Below, in pieces: positions 1 through 5,698 of a DNA stretch of 6,317 nucleotides. Within the stretch, counting starts at the first letter, position 1. Each line of letters starts with the position of its first letter. Under the pieces are notes generated by a model. The model did not search any database, was not told where the DNA came from, and worked only from the letters and a program-made list of their open reading frames with translations. Source of the DNA: Gemmataceae bacterium (lineage in GTDB: Bacteria; Planctomycetota; Planctomycetia; Gemmatales; Gemmataceae). A program made the translations under genes and the position numbers. The stretch covers positions 1 through 6,317 of the forward strand of contig JANWVS010000136.1 in assembly GCA_025056835.1 (NCBI GenBank), read 5' to 3'.

Positions 1-1113
1 CTCGGCGATTAACTTCCGATAACAGGCCACTGCCTCATCCGTTTGCTTGAGGGACCAAGCCGCCTGAGCGCTCAGGTACAACGCCGCCGGTCTTTGCGGC
101 AACGACGGTGTGTCGACCAATTCCGCAAGCAACTTTCGCGCGGTGTGCGGCTCCGAAAGGCGCAGGTGCAGCTGGGCCGCCTCAAGCAAAGCGTCGGGCC
201 GACGCCCGCCTCGGACCTGGGCGAACGCCGCCGCCGCTTCGGAAGGGCGTTTCAACGCCGCCAACGCTTGTCCCTGGGCGTAACGCGCCGCATCGACGTA
301 GGCGCTTTTTTGGTGTGCGCGCAACAATTCGTCCACACGTTGCAGCGCCTCGTGGTGTCGGCCCGCCGCGGCGAGCACCTCCGCCGCCCGCAGCAAAGCA
401 AAATCGCGGTGAGCGGACGGCTGGCGCCGCGCGAGTTGGTCCAGCACTTTCAACGCGGCGTCGGTTTGCTGGCTGTGAACCAGGCAATCCGCCAGGGCCA
501 ACGCCGCCGCGTCGCTTCGCGGATGGTCCGGCGCCCGATCCAGTAGGCGTCGGTACGTCGCCGCGGCCGCCGTCCATTGCTTGGCGGCTTCCTGCAACTC
601 ACCAAGCCGCAAAAGGACATCGCCGGCAGCCAAACGAGCGGCCGTACGGCGCTTGACCTCGCTCTCCGACCGCTCGGCAAGGGCCAAGAACAAATCGACG
701 GCCCGTTGGAGATCGTCAGGAAGTGCTTTTGCTTCCCCGCGCCGCTGATGCGCCACGGCCAAGTTCCAAGTGGCAGCATCTCGAACCACGGCCGGACCAT
801 CGAGGTGGAGTTTCGTCAACCCCTCGATGGCTGCCTTAAAATCGCCTTGCTGGAGCTGGCACAGCGCCAGGGAAAGCCGCGCCGTTGGGGCGGTTGGGTC
901 GTCGGCGAACTCACGAAGAAACGCTTCCCAGAGTTTGAGGGCAGCGGCATAGTCGCCTTTGGCTTGGGCTTGGCGCGCGGCGTTGTACGCTTTGGCAGCC
1001 GCCGCAGAGCCGGCGACCAGTTTTCCCGGCGAATCATCGCTTCGGGCCGTCACCGTCGGCATGACCACGAACGACCCACACCAGCAGAACAAGGCCCAAC
1101 GGAGCAGCAACAC
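1..1113 (-). CDS. Tetratricopeptide-repeat protein, exported, partial (C-terminus beyond left edge)
   Basis: On the minus strand an uninterrupted frame of 371 codons runs from a GTG at 1113-1111 to the window edge. The start is set by GGAGG at 1125-1121, seven bases ahead of the GTG, and by an in-frame TAG at 1146-1144 that bars any longer start. Residues 1-23 look like a signal peptide: Arg5, a hydrophobic core, then VTA before RSDD. The rest is alanine- and leucine-rich paired helices typical of TPR repeats, for example residues 46-70 (AARQAQAKGDYAAALKLW, then EAFLREF) and 84-105 with QLQQGDFKAAIEGL. Further helix pairs lie around 160-195, 205-230, 240-265, 275-298 and 345-368. TPR proteins act as protein-binding scaffolds. 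Following tonB by 30 bases, it is probably co-transcribed and acts in the periplasm with the Ton system, loosely like CpoB/YbgF beside Tol-Pal. That role is inferred; no catalytic motif is visible. Confidence 0.88.
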   Translation of the reverse strand, partial: MLLLRWALFCWCGSFVVMPTVTARSDDSPGKLVAGSAAAAKAYNAARQAQAKGDYAAALKLWEAFLREFADDPTAPTARLSLALCQLQQGDFKAAIEGLTKLHLDGPAVVRDAATWNLAVAHQRRGEAKALPDDLQRAVDLFLALAERSESEVKRRTAARLAAGDVLLRLGELQEAAKQWTAAAATYRRLLDRAPDHPRSDAAALALADCLVHSQQTDAALKVLDQLARRQPSAHRDFALLRAAEVLAAAGRHHEALQRVDELLRAHQKSAYVDAARYAQGQALAALKRPSEAAAAFAQVRGGRRPDALLEAAQLHLRLSEPHTARKLLAELVDTPSLPQRPAALYLSAQAAWSLKQTDEAVACYRKLIAE

Positions 1114-1120
1114 GCCAAAA

Positions 1121-1125
1121 CCTCC
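1121..1125 (-). promoter_or_regulatory. Ribosome-binding site that fixes the GTG start of the TPR gene
   Basis: Read on the minus strand this is GGAGG, followed by TTTTGGC and then GTG at 1113. The 7-base spacing is ideal. No ATG in this frame lies between the in-frame tonB stop (1146-1144) and the signal-peptide region; the first ATG codes for Met18, inside the hydrophobic segment. Confidence 0.8.
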
Positions 1126-1143
1126 GGGCGACGGCTCGTCGCT

Positions 1144-1902
1144 CTAGCGCGGTAAGACAAATTCCACGGGACAAATACAGGTGAACGGCACCGGCGTCGT
1201 ACCTCGACGAGCCGGAGCAAAACGCCATTGGCGCACGGCTTCGAGGGCCGCGCGATCCAATGCCGTGTAGCCGCTCGATTGATGCACGCTGATGTCTTCC
1301 ACCGTGCCGCTGGCCGTGATTGTTATTTTCAGCTTGACCGTGCCGTGTTCACCGCGAGCCAGGCTTTCCGGCGGATAAGTCGGCGGTGCATTGTCCGCCA
1401 ACTTGGTCGGCAACACGTCGACTTTGGCCCCGACGTTGGCCTGCGACGCGACCGACGGCGGCGCTTCGACCTCCGCCGGCGCTTCCAACAGTTCATGTCG
1501 GGTGGCAGCAGGCTGGTGCAGCTTCGGGCGAGGTGTTCGGGGAGGAGGCTGCGCCGCCACCGGCGGCGGCAGATCGGCGATGGTCGGCAGCGGCGGCCGC
1601 GCCAAGGCCGTTGCCAGCGGTTCCTCGAGCGGCAATGGCGGCGCCGTCACCGTCTCCGGCCGCGCGACCATAGGAACGGCTCGTGAGGTCAGTTCGGCTG
1701 TTTCCGGCATGTCCGGTAAGGTAGTTTTTTGCTTCGTGGCCTGCTCGGGGGCGTCAAGAGAGGCCAGACCGATGACGACGTCGAATCTCGGTAGCGACGT
1801 GGTCGCAGGTGCGACCAAGGCCAGCGCTAGTACGCCATGCAGCGCCGCGCTGCCAAGCAGCATCGCGACGAAACGGCCGTGGTGTGTTCGCGGACCAACC
1901 AT
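1144..1902 (-). CDS. tonB: TonB-family energy transducer protein
   Basis: 252 residues. TonB carries energy from the ExbB/ExbD proton channel to outer-membrane receptors. Residues 11-34 form one N-terminal membrane anchor holding Ser18 and His22, the SxxxH pair conserved in the transmembrane helix of TonB and TolA. Residues 35-165 are a proline-rich periplasmic spacer with runs such as PPLPLEEP, ADLPPPVAAQPPP and TPRPK. Residues 170-252 are a TonB C-terminal domain: YPPESLARGEHGTVKL from 176, SSGYTALDRAALEAVRQWRF from 209, and a last strand with FTCICPVEF. The start at 1902 is the first ATG giving an intact anchor. No good Shine-Dalgarno precedes it, so ATG 1863 (Met14) is possible but would shorten the anchor's N-terminal flank. 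It sits 50 bases after the receptor stop and 30 before the TPR gene, consistent with one operon. The paired cysteines (242, 244) are unusual for the family. Confidence 0.9.
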   Translation of the reverse strand: MVGPRTHHGRFVAMLLGSAALHGVLALALVAPATTSLPRFDVVIGLASLDAPEQATKQKTTLPDMPETAELTSRAVPMVARPETVTAPPLPLEEPLATALARPPLPTIADLPPPVAAQPPPRTPRPKLHQPAATRHELLEAPAEVEAPPSVASQANVGAKVDVLPTKLADNAPPTYPPESLARGEHGTVKLKITITASGTVEDISVHQSSGYTALDRAALEAVRQWRFAPARRGTTPVPFTCICPVEFVLPR

Positions 1903-1952
1903 ACTGTCACGCAGCCCAACATGGATAGGACTCCAGTATTCGTAATACGACG

Positions 1953-4148
1953 TTAGAACGTCCAAATCAAGAAGAATCGCGCTTGGAGGGGTTCGGTCGG
2001 TCGAAAGAGCTTTCCGAGAATTTCCGGCCCGCCCGGCGAGAGACGGAATGGGTAAGCGTAAGAGACGTCGGGAGCACGGGCATTGAAGAGATTGATGCCC
2101 TCGACACCGACGGTCAGGCGGTTGCGTTGATAGCCGAGAATGCCGTTGAAGACAAGCACTTGTTCCGAGCGCAACGAGTTGTTGGAAATAAGTGCTTGGG
2201 GGCTGAAGTAACGTCCGCGAATGCCGGCAATCAAGCCGTTGGGGGCCTGAAGCTGCGTGCCGCCGGTGATGACCACGGGGATGGCGCCGGGGATGAAACG
2301 GCCGCCGTCTTCGTCCGGTTCTTCGAATCGACCGCGCACCCAGGCGCCTTCGATGTCGACGGACCACCATTTGGTGATGTTATAGTAGGCGGAAAATTCC
2401 AAGCCGGCGCGGCGCGAGCCGCCCCGCGGTTCCACGGTGCCGGCATCGCCGCTAAAAATGAGTTCTGACTCGAGGTCGAGATAAAAAGCGGTCAGGGTGG
2501 TCACGAGGCCCGGGATGCGGTCGCCGCTACGAATCCCGACTTCGGCGCCGCGGGCGCGGACCAAGCCAGGAGCAGCAATGACCGGCGTGCCGTCTGGGTT
2601 GAAACGTGCCAGGACGCCGCGGGCATCGTTGCTGTGGAAGCCGATGCCGAGGTTGAGGAAATACTCGACGTTGTTGAACGGGCCGGCGACGAGATTGACG
2701 CTGGGGCTGGTGAAAGGCTCGCTCGTGCGGCCGGAGTTGCGGGGATCAGTGCGGCTGGACACGTCGAAGTCGAAAAAGCTTTGCCGCACGCCGATCAGGG
2801 CGCGGAGCTTTTCACCGATCTGAATGTCGTTGCTGTAGAACAGACCGACGTTGGTTTCATTCACGCGGTCGTCGGTAATCGTGCTGACGAACCTGCGGCG
2901 GTCCGTGTTGTAAAGACTGATCTCGGGAAGGTAATCGTTGCGAACCTGGAGGCCGACGGTTTGCGTCATTTTCGTCTTGGCTCCGAAGTTCCAGGTGAAG
3001 GTATGATTGATGCCGCCGCCAAGGATACGGCGATATTCGCGTTGTTGGATCTGGGCACTGCCAAACTCGTCGAAAAACTCCGGATTGGTGAAGAGATTAA
3101 GGTGATACCAGGTGGCGTAGAAATTGGCCCGGGTGATGGCATTGTCGCCCCACCGCAACCAAGTGTCGGCGATACCGCCATGGCGATAGGTTTCACCAAA
3201 CAAGGACGGGTCGAGCGTGCCAAAACGGCCGATCAACCCTTGCTCGATGGCCAAGTAGGGCTGCTGATCGGTCGAATCCCACTTGGCCTGGTAGCTGTAC
3301 CCGGAAAAGACGAGCCCGGCACGTTCGTCGCCCAAGCTGTACTTGCCGATGGCGCTAAAGCGATTCAGGTTTTCGTGCAACACGAAAGGCGTGTCGTGAT
3401 AGCGTCCTTCGATACCGAATAGGAAGTGACCGGGGCCCAGATCAAACGAGTCGGCGGCGACGGCGCGATAGTAGTTAAACATGCCGGCCTCCAGCTTCGC
3501 GAAGCCTTCGGTCAGGCGCGTAGCGAGACGCATGGCGGCGGTGCCGGTGGCGCCAAAATCGCCGACGTCGGCGTAATAACAGCCGCGGCGGAATTCGAAC
3601 GATTCGATAAGTTCCGGAATGACGAAGTTCATATCGAGGTAGCCTTGACCGTGGCAGTGGGTCGGCAAGTTGATCGGCTGACCGTCAACGAACAGGGCGA
3701 AGTCGGTGCCGTGGTCCATGTTGACGCCGCGGAGGACGAACTGGGCCGCTTTGCCGCCGCCGGCGTGTTGGAACACCACGAAGCCCGGGATGATTTCCAG
3801 AATCTCGCTCGTACGCACGTACGGCCGAAATTGCAGGTCGGATTGATTGGCAAAGCCAGAACCGGCTGAGTACGTCCGGCCCAGCAGATTGCTGCGAAGG
3901 TTGAACGATCCGGGCGAAGGGGTGCCGAACGGCGGTGCCGCAGGCTGGGCCAAATCAACGGGAACGGCTACCGGAGTGCGAGCACCTTCCACGCGCGTCG
4001 GTGGCAATTCGGGAAGCTGTGGCGGCTGCGCGGCGGGAGCCGGTTGTGCTGTCGGGGGCGGTAATTTTTCCTGGGCCGCGGCCCATGTCGTGCCTCCGGC
4101 GACGACCACCAGAATCGGAAACAATCGGAGGCCGGCGTGCAGCTGCAT
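1953..4148 (-). CDS. TonB-dependent outer-membrane receptor
   Basis: 731 residues, a normal length for a TonB-dependent receptor: a 22-strand barrel closed by an N-terminal plug that imports scarce ligands. Residues 1-25 are a signal peptide ending in WAAA before QEKL. A proline-rich linker (27-80) contains ELPPTRVEG, a plausible but unproven TonB box. The plug is about 105-210: YVRTSEILEIIPGFVV, QFVLRGVNMDHGTDF, ALFVDGQPINLPTHCHGQGY, then IESFEFRRG. The remainder alternates aromatic beta-strands and ends FFLIWTF, with the terminal Phe that marks barrel proteins for outer-membrane assembly. AGGAG at 4160-4156, seven bases before ATG, supports the start. The ligand cannot be named. The THCHGQGY stretch and only two cysteines in the whole protein (165, 190), both in the plug, might suit a metal or metal chelate, which is speculation. 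First gene of the minus-strand operon. Confidence 0.93.
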   Translation of the reverse strand: MQLHAGLRLFPILVVVAGGTTWAAAQEKLPPPTAQPAPAAQPPQLPELPPTRVEGARTPVAVPVDLAQPAAPPFGTPSPGSFNLRSNLLGRTYSAGSGFANQSDLQFRPYVRTSEILEIIPGFVVFQHAGGGKAAQFVLRGVNMDHGTDFALFVDGQPINLPTHCHGQGYLDMNFVIPELIESFEFRRGCYYADVGDFGATGTAAMRLATRLTEGFAKLEAGMFNYYRAVAADSFDLGPGHFLFGIEGRYHDTPFVLHENLNRFSAIGKYSLGDERAGLVFSGYSYQAKWDSTDQQPYLAIEQGLIGRFGTLDPSLFGETYRHGGIADTWLRWGDNAITRANFYATWYHLNLFTNPEFFDEFGSAQIQQREYRRILGGGINHTFTWNFGAKTKMTQTVGLQVRNDYLPEISLYNTDRRRFVSTITDDRVNETNVGLFYSNDIQIGEKLRALIGVRQSFFDFDVSSRTDPRNSGRTSEPFTSPSVNLVAGPFNNVEYFLNLGIGFHSNDARGVLARFNPDGTPVIAAPGLVRARGAEVGIRSGDRIPGLVTTLTAFYLDLESELIFSGDAGTVEPRGGSRRAGLEFSAYYNITKWWSVDIEGAWVRGRFEEPDEDGGRFIPGAIPVVITGGTQLQAPNGLIAGIRGRYFSPQALISNNSLRSEQVLVFNGILGYQRNRLTVGVEGINLFNARAPDVSYAYPFRLSPGGPEILGKLFRPTEPLQARFFLIWTF

Positions 4149-4204
4149 CGTGAAACTCCTTTTCCACAGTGCCGCGGGTTGATGCGGTGTCCTGATCTTC
4201 CGAT

Positions 4205-4224
4205 TTGTTTACTTCGTATAACAA
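4205..4224. promoter_or_regulatory. Imperfect AT-rich dyad, candidate operator
   Basis: TTGTTTAC, three bases (TTC), then GTATAACAA: the arms pair over 8 bp with one unpaired T at 4219. It coincides with the only AT-rich stretch of the divergent region and overlaps both -10-like hexamers. Size and position would suit a repressor site shared by both operons. Metalloregulators often use such dyads, but no specific Fur or Zur consensus is matched. Confidence 0.3.
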
Positions 4225-4341
4225 CTATCGACTGCCGAGAGTAGCGCTTGTGTGTCGGAAACCCGCGACCGCATGGCCATGACCCGCCGATGCCCGTTCT
4301 TTCCACAAGGCCAGAACGATCCCTGCCGTCGGATGGATCGG

Positions 4342-4355
4342 CATTGCGAGCAATG
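4342..4355. promoter_or_regulatory. Perfect 6-bp inverted repeat upstream of exbB
   Basis: CATTGC, GA, GCAATG: a perfect dyad with a 2-base centre, ending 30 bases before the exbB ATG. The 2-base spacer is too short for a stable RNA loop, so a DNA-binding dimer is the more natural reading. It could also be chance. Confidence 0.25.
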
Positions 4356-4385
4356 GCCCTACGTTCGATGAGACCATAACTTGCC

Positions 4386-5027
4386 ATGCTCTGGGACCAT
4401 TCCTTAATTGAGCTTTTCTGGCTGGGCGGCTTTGCGATGTGGCCGCTTCTTGGCCTGTCGGTACTGGGAGCGGCGATCATTCTCGACCGCTGCGTGGCCT
4501 TGCTTTCGACCGCCGGCAGCTATCGCCGACTCTACCGGCATGTGCGGGCAGCGGCCGAGAGCGGCGATCTCGCGCAAGCGCGGCGCGCGGCGCGCAGCCG
4601 CCATCCCGCGGCCGTCGTGGTGGCTGATTTTCTTGACCATTTGGATTGCGACCCCGCGCTTCGGCGGGAAAGCGCCGAGCGCGTTGTTTCACAACAAATT
4701 GCGTGGCTGGAAACGCGTCTCGGTTGGCTCGGGCTGGTCGCCACACTGGCGCCGATGCTGGGCCTGCTGGGGACCGTCACCGGTTTGGTCACGGCTTTTC
4801 ATACCATCGAAGTCCAAGGCGGCGCGGTGCAAGCGGGTGATTTGGCCGGTGGAATTTGGGAGGCGCTAATCACCACCGTCGCCGGACTGGCGGTGGGGAT
4901 CCCCTGCGCTGCCGCGTACCACCTCATCGACCAGCGGATCGCGATGATTGCCCTGGAAATGGAGTGGATGCTGGGGCTGCTCACAGAGTTGTTTGCCAAC
5001 TCATCCGCCGTCAGCAAGGGAACCTAG
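4386..5027 (+). CDS. exbB: ExbB/TolQ/MotA-family proton channel subunit
   Basis: 213 residues. ExbB is the pentameric inner-membrane channel that, with ExbD, converts proton flow into movement of TonB. Three membrane segments are visible at about 8-38, 112-138 and 155-182. The family signature APMLGLLGTVTGLVTAF lies at 122-138, and IWEALITTVAGLAVGIP at 157-173. Glu159, Thr130 and Thr164 align by motif with the functional Glu176, Thr148 and Thr181 of E. coli ExbB. The cytoplasmic loop (about 41-110) is rich in Arg and Ala. The start is the first ATG after an in-frame TAA at 4377-4379; no clear Shine-Dalgarno is seen, so initiation is probably weak or leader-dependent. exbD follows after 4 bases. 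TolQ is the alternative name, but the adjacent tonB and receptor favour ExbB. Confidence 0.92.
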   Translation: MLWDHSLIELFWLGGFAMWPLLGLSVLGAAIILDRCVALLSTAGSYRRLYRHVRAAAESGDLAQARRAARSRHPAAVVVADFLDHLDCDPALRRESAERVVSQQIAWLETRLGWLGLVATLAPMLGLLGTVTGLVTAFHTIEVQGGAVQAGDLAGGIWEALITTVAGLAVGIPCAAAYHLIDQRIAMIALEMEWMLGLLTELFANSSAVSKGT

Positions 5028-5031
5028 CGCT

Positions 5032-5421
5032 ATGGCCATCGCACGCCGCCGTCGTCGACCGCTGGCGTTCGACATGACGCCGTTGATCGACTGCGTCTTT
5101 CAGCTGCTGATTTTCTTCATGCTTAGTTCGTCGCTCATCTCGCCGAACCTGCGTTTGACCCTGCCCAAGGCTTCGACCGGCGCCCCGGGAGAATCGCCCG
5201 AGATTGTCGTCTCGCTGACCCGCGAGGGGACAATTTTCGTCAATAACGAACCAACACCGGTCGCCGCGTTGACCGAGCGACTGCGGCCGCTCGTTCAACG
5301 ATCTCAGACCAAACTCGTCACCTTCCGCGGTGACGAGCAAGCGCCTTATCAATTTTTCGTCCAGGTGCTCGATGCCGCACGGAAGGCTGGAGCCGCCAAC
5401 ATGCACTTAGCGCACCGCTGA
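5032..5421 (+). CDS. exbD: ExbD/TolR-family biopolymer transport protein
   Basis: 129 residues. ExbD is the channel partner of ExbB. An arginine-rich cytoplasmic start (ARRRRRP) is followed by one membrane helix at about 17-37 with DMTPLIDCVFQLLIFFML. Asp20 occupies the place of the proton-carrying Asp25 of E. coli ExbD. Residues 45-129 form the periplasmic domain, with EIVVSLTREGTIFVNNEP and LVTFRGDEQAPYQFFVQVLD. The start at 5032 was chosen because the arginine-rich tail and helix follow directly, and AAGGGA at 5016-5021 sits 10 bases ahead. An in-frame ATG at 4948 would add 28 cysteine- and tryptophan-rich residues lying over exbB and is not credible. Four bases separate it from the exbB stop, so the two are translationally linked. 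Confidence 0.92.
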   Translation: MAIARRRRRPLAFDMTPLIDCVFQLLIFFMLSSSLISPNLRLTLPKASTGAPGESPEIVVSLTREGTIFVNNEPTPVAALTERLRPLVQRSQTKLVTFRGDEQAPYQFFVQVLDAARKAGAANMHLAHR

Positions 5422-5456
5422 GCGATGCCACGCGCATGCCGAGCGAAAGCCCCGAA

Positions 5457-5479
5457 GTTGCTGTCAGTTTGACAGCGGC
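5457..5479 (+). terminator. Hairpin after exbD; possible terminator or operator
   Basis: GCTGTCA, GTT, TGACAGC at 5460-5476 is a perfect 7-bp inverted repeat. As RNA it extends to 10 bp with two U-G pairs and an outer G-C. It begins 35 bases after the exbD stop. No U tract follows (the next bases are GCGGCGGACAGG), so it is not a standard intrinsic terminator. The right arm also contains TTGACA (5469-5474), a consensus -35 hexamer, but no good -10 lies 16-18 bases beyond. An operator over a promoter for hsp20 is therefore an alternative. Confidence 0.35.
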
Positions 5480-5590
5480 GGACAGGCGGATTCCGATTGG
5501 GTTATTGCCGTAGAGCCAGGCGCACCAAGAAGATACGTCGCTATTCGTGGTGATCCGCAGATTTGGTACGCACTTTGCTAAGGCGTCGAA

Positions 5591-5639
5591 GCGGTTGCGG
5601 ACAGCCACCGCGACGTGCAACGAGCCGCGGAAGCGCGGT
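5591..5639 (+). promoter_or_regulatory. Two upstream leader hairpins of hsp20
   Basis: GCGGT (5591-5595) pairs with ACCGC (5607-5611), with an inner GG/CC. GCCGCG (5624-5629) pairs with CGCGGT (5634-5639) around a GAAG tetraloop. They precede the ribosome-site hairpin in the same leader. GC-rich DNA gives such stems often, so on their own they are weak evidence. Confidence 0.3.
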
Positions 5640-5650
5640 CCAGCAACCGC

Positions 5651-5697
5651 GGTTACTTTCTTTCAAAGTTGCCTGTGAACAATGAAAGGAGGTTTCC
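5651..5697 (+). promoter_or_regulatory. Candidate RNA thermometer hiding the hsp20 ribosome-binding site
   Basis: The near-perfect Shine-Dalgarno GAAAGGAGGT (5684-5693) pairs base for base with ACTTTCTTTC (5655-5664): ten continuous pairs, two of them G-U. A5665-U5683 adds an eleventh. Inward, an AA/AA internal loop leads to GUU (5668-5670) pairing AAC (5678-5680) with a 7-base loop. Outward, a UU/UU internal loop leads to GG (5651-5652) pairing CC (5696-5697). The whole site is thus sealed by a U-rich strand, as in fourU-type thermometers, and the gene it controls is a small heat-shock protein. A competing short stem, CUUU (5656-5659) with AAAG (5665-5668), could free the site. Pairing was worked out by eye; no folding energy was computed. 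Confidence 0.6.
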
Positions 5698-5698
5698 C

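Larger units (their letters stand above)
4149..4385. promoter_or_regulatory. Divergent intergenic region between the receptor operon and exbBD
   Basis: This 237-base gap must drive both the leftward receptor-tonB-TPR operon and the rightward exbB-exbD pair. The only clearly AT-rich stretch is about 4200-4230. It contains TATAAC (4217-4222, plus strand), close to a -10 box, and TATACG (4220-4215, minus strand), but neither has a convincing -35 at the right distance. Two short dyads (listed separately) and a weaker one, GTTCT at 4296-4300 with AGAAC at 4313-4317, are present. No open frame with a plausible product was seen. An in-frame TAA at 4377-4379 confines exbB to its ATG. Confidence 0.5.

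Noticed and set aside
43..656. Plus-strand frames (43-546, 108-656) and a minus-strand frame (182-577) over the TPR gene
   Set aside because: Low-complexity arginine/proline/glycine translations typical of shadow frames in GC-rich DNA. The continuous 371-codon minus frame with repeats explains this region.
1936..1948. GTATT-CGT-AATAC dyad in the receptor-tonB gap
   Set aside because: A 5-bp A/T-rich stem with a 3-base loop is too weak to call a terminator or processing site, and an operon junction is expected here.
1903..2370. N-terminal extension of tonB from an ATG at 2370 giving 408 residues
   Set aside because: The extra 156 residues are arginine/histidine-rich, overlap the receptor coding region in another frame and put the TonB membrane anchor in mid-protein. 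The anchor directly after ATG 1902 is the normal arrangement.
2634..3422. 262-codon open frame on the plus strand, opposite the receptor
   Set aside because: It mirrors the codon bias of a well-supported receptor gene on the other strand. Its product shows no domain or signal, and the barrel and plug motifs on the minus strand are decisive.
4211..4220. ACTTCGTATA, ten bases shared with an arm of loxP
   Set aside because: Only part of one arm matches; there is no second arm or 8-base spacer as in loxP, and the sequence is better explained by the local imperfect dyad.
3968..4480. Minus-strand frame crossing the divergent intergenic region and the start of exbB
   Set aside because: It overlaps both the receptor start and the exbB start antisense, has no ribosome site and no recognisable features.
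5318..5620. 100-codon minus-strand frame over the end of exbD and the intergenic region
   Set aside because: Antisense to exbD, no ribosome site, no domain-like composition; it lies across the leader hairpins that have a better explanation.
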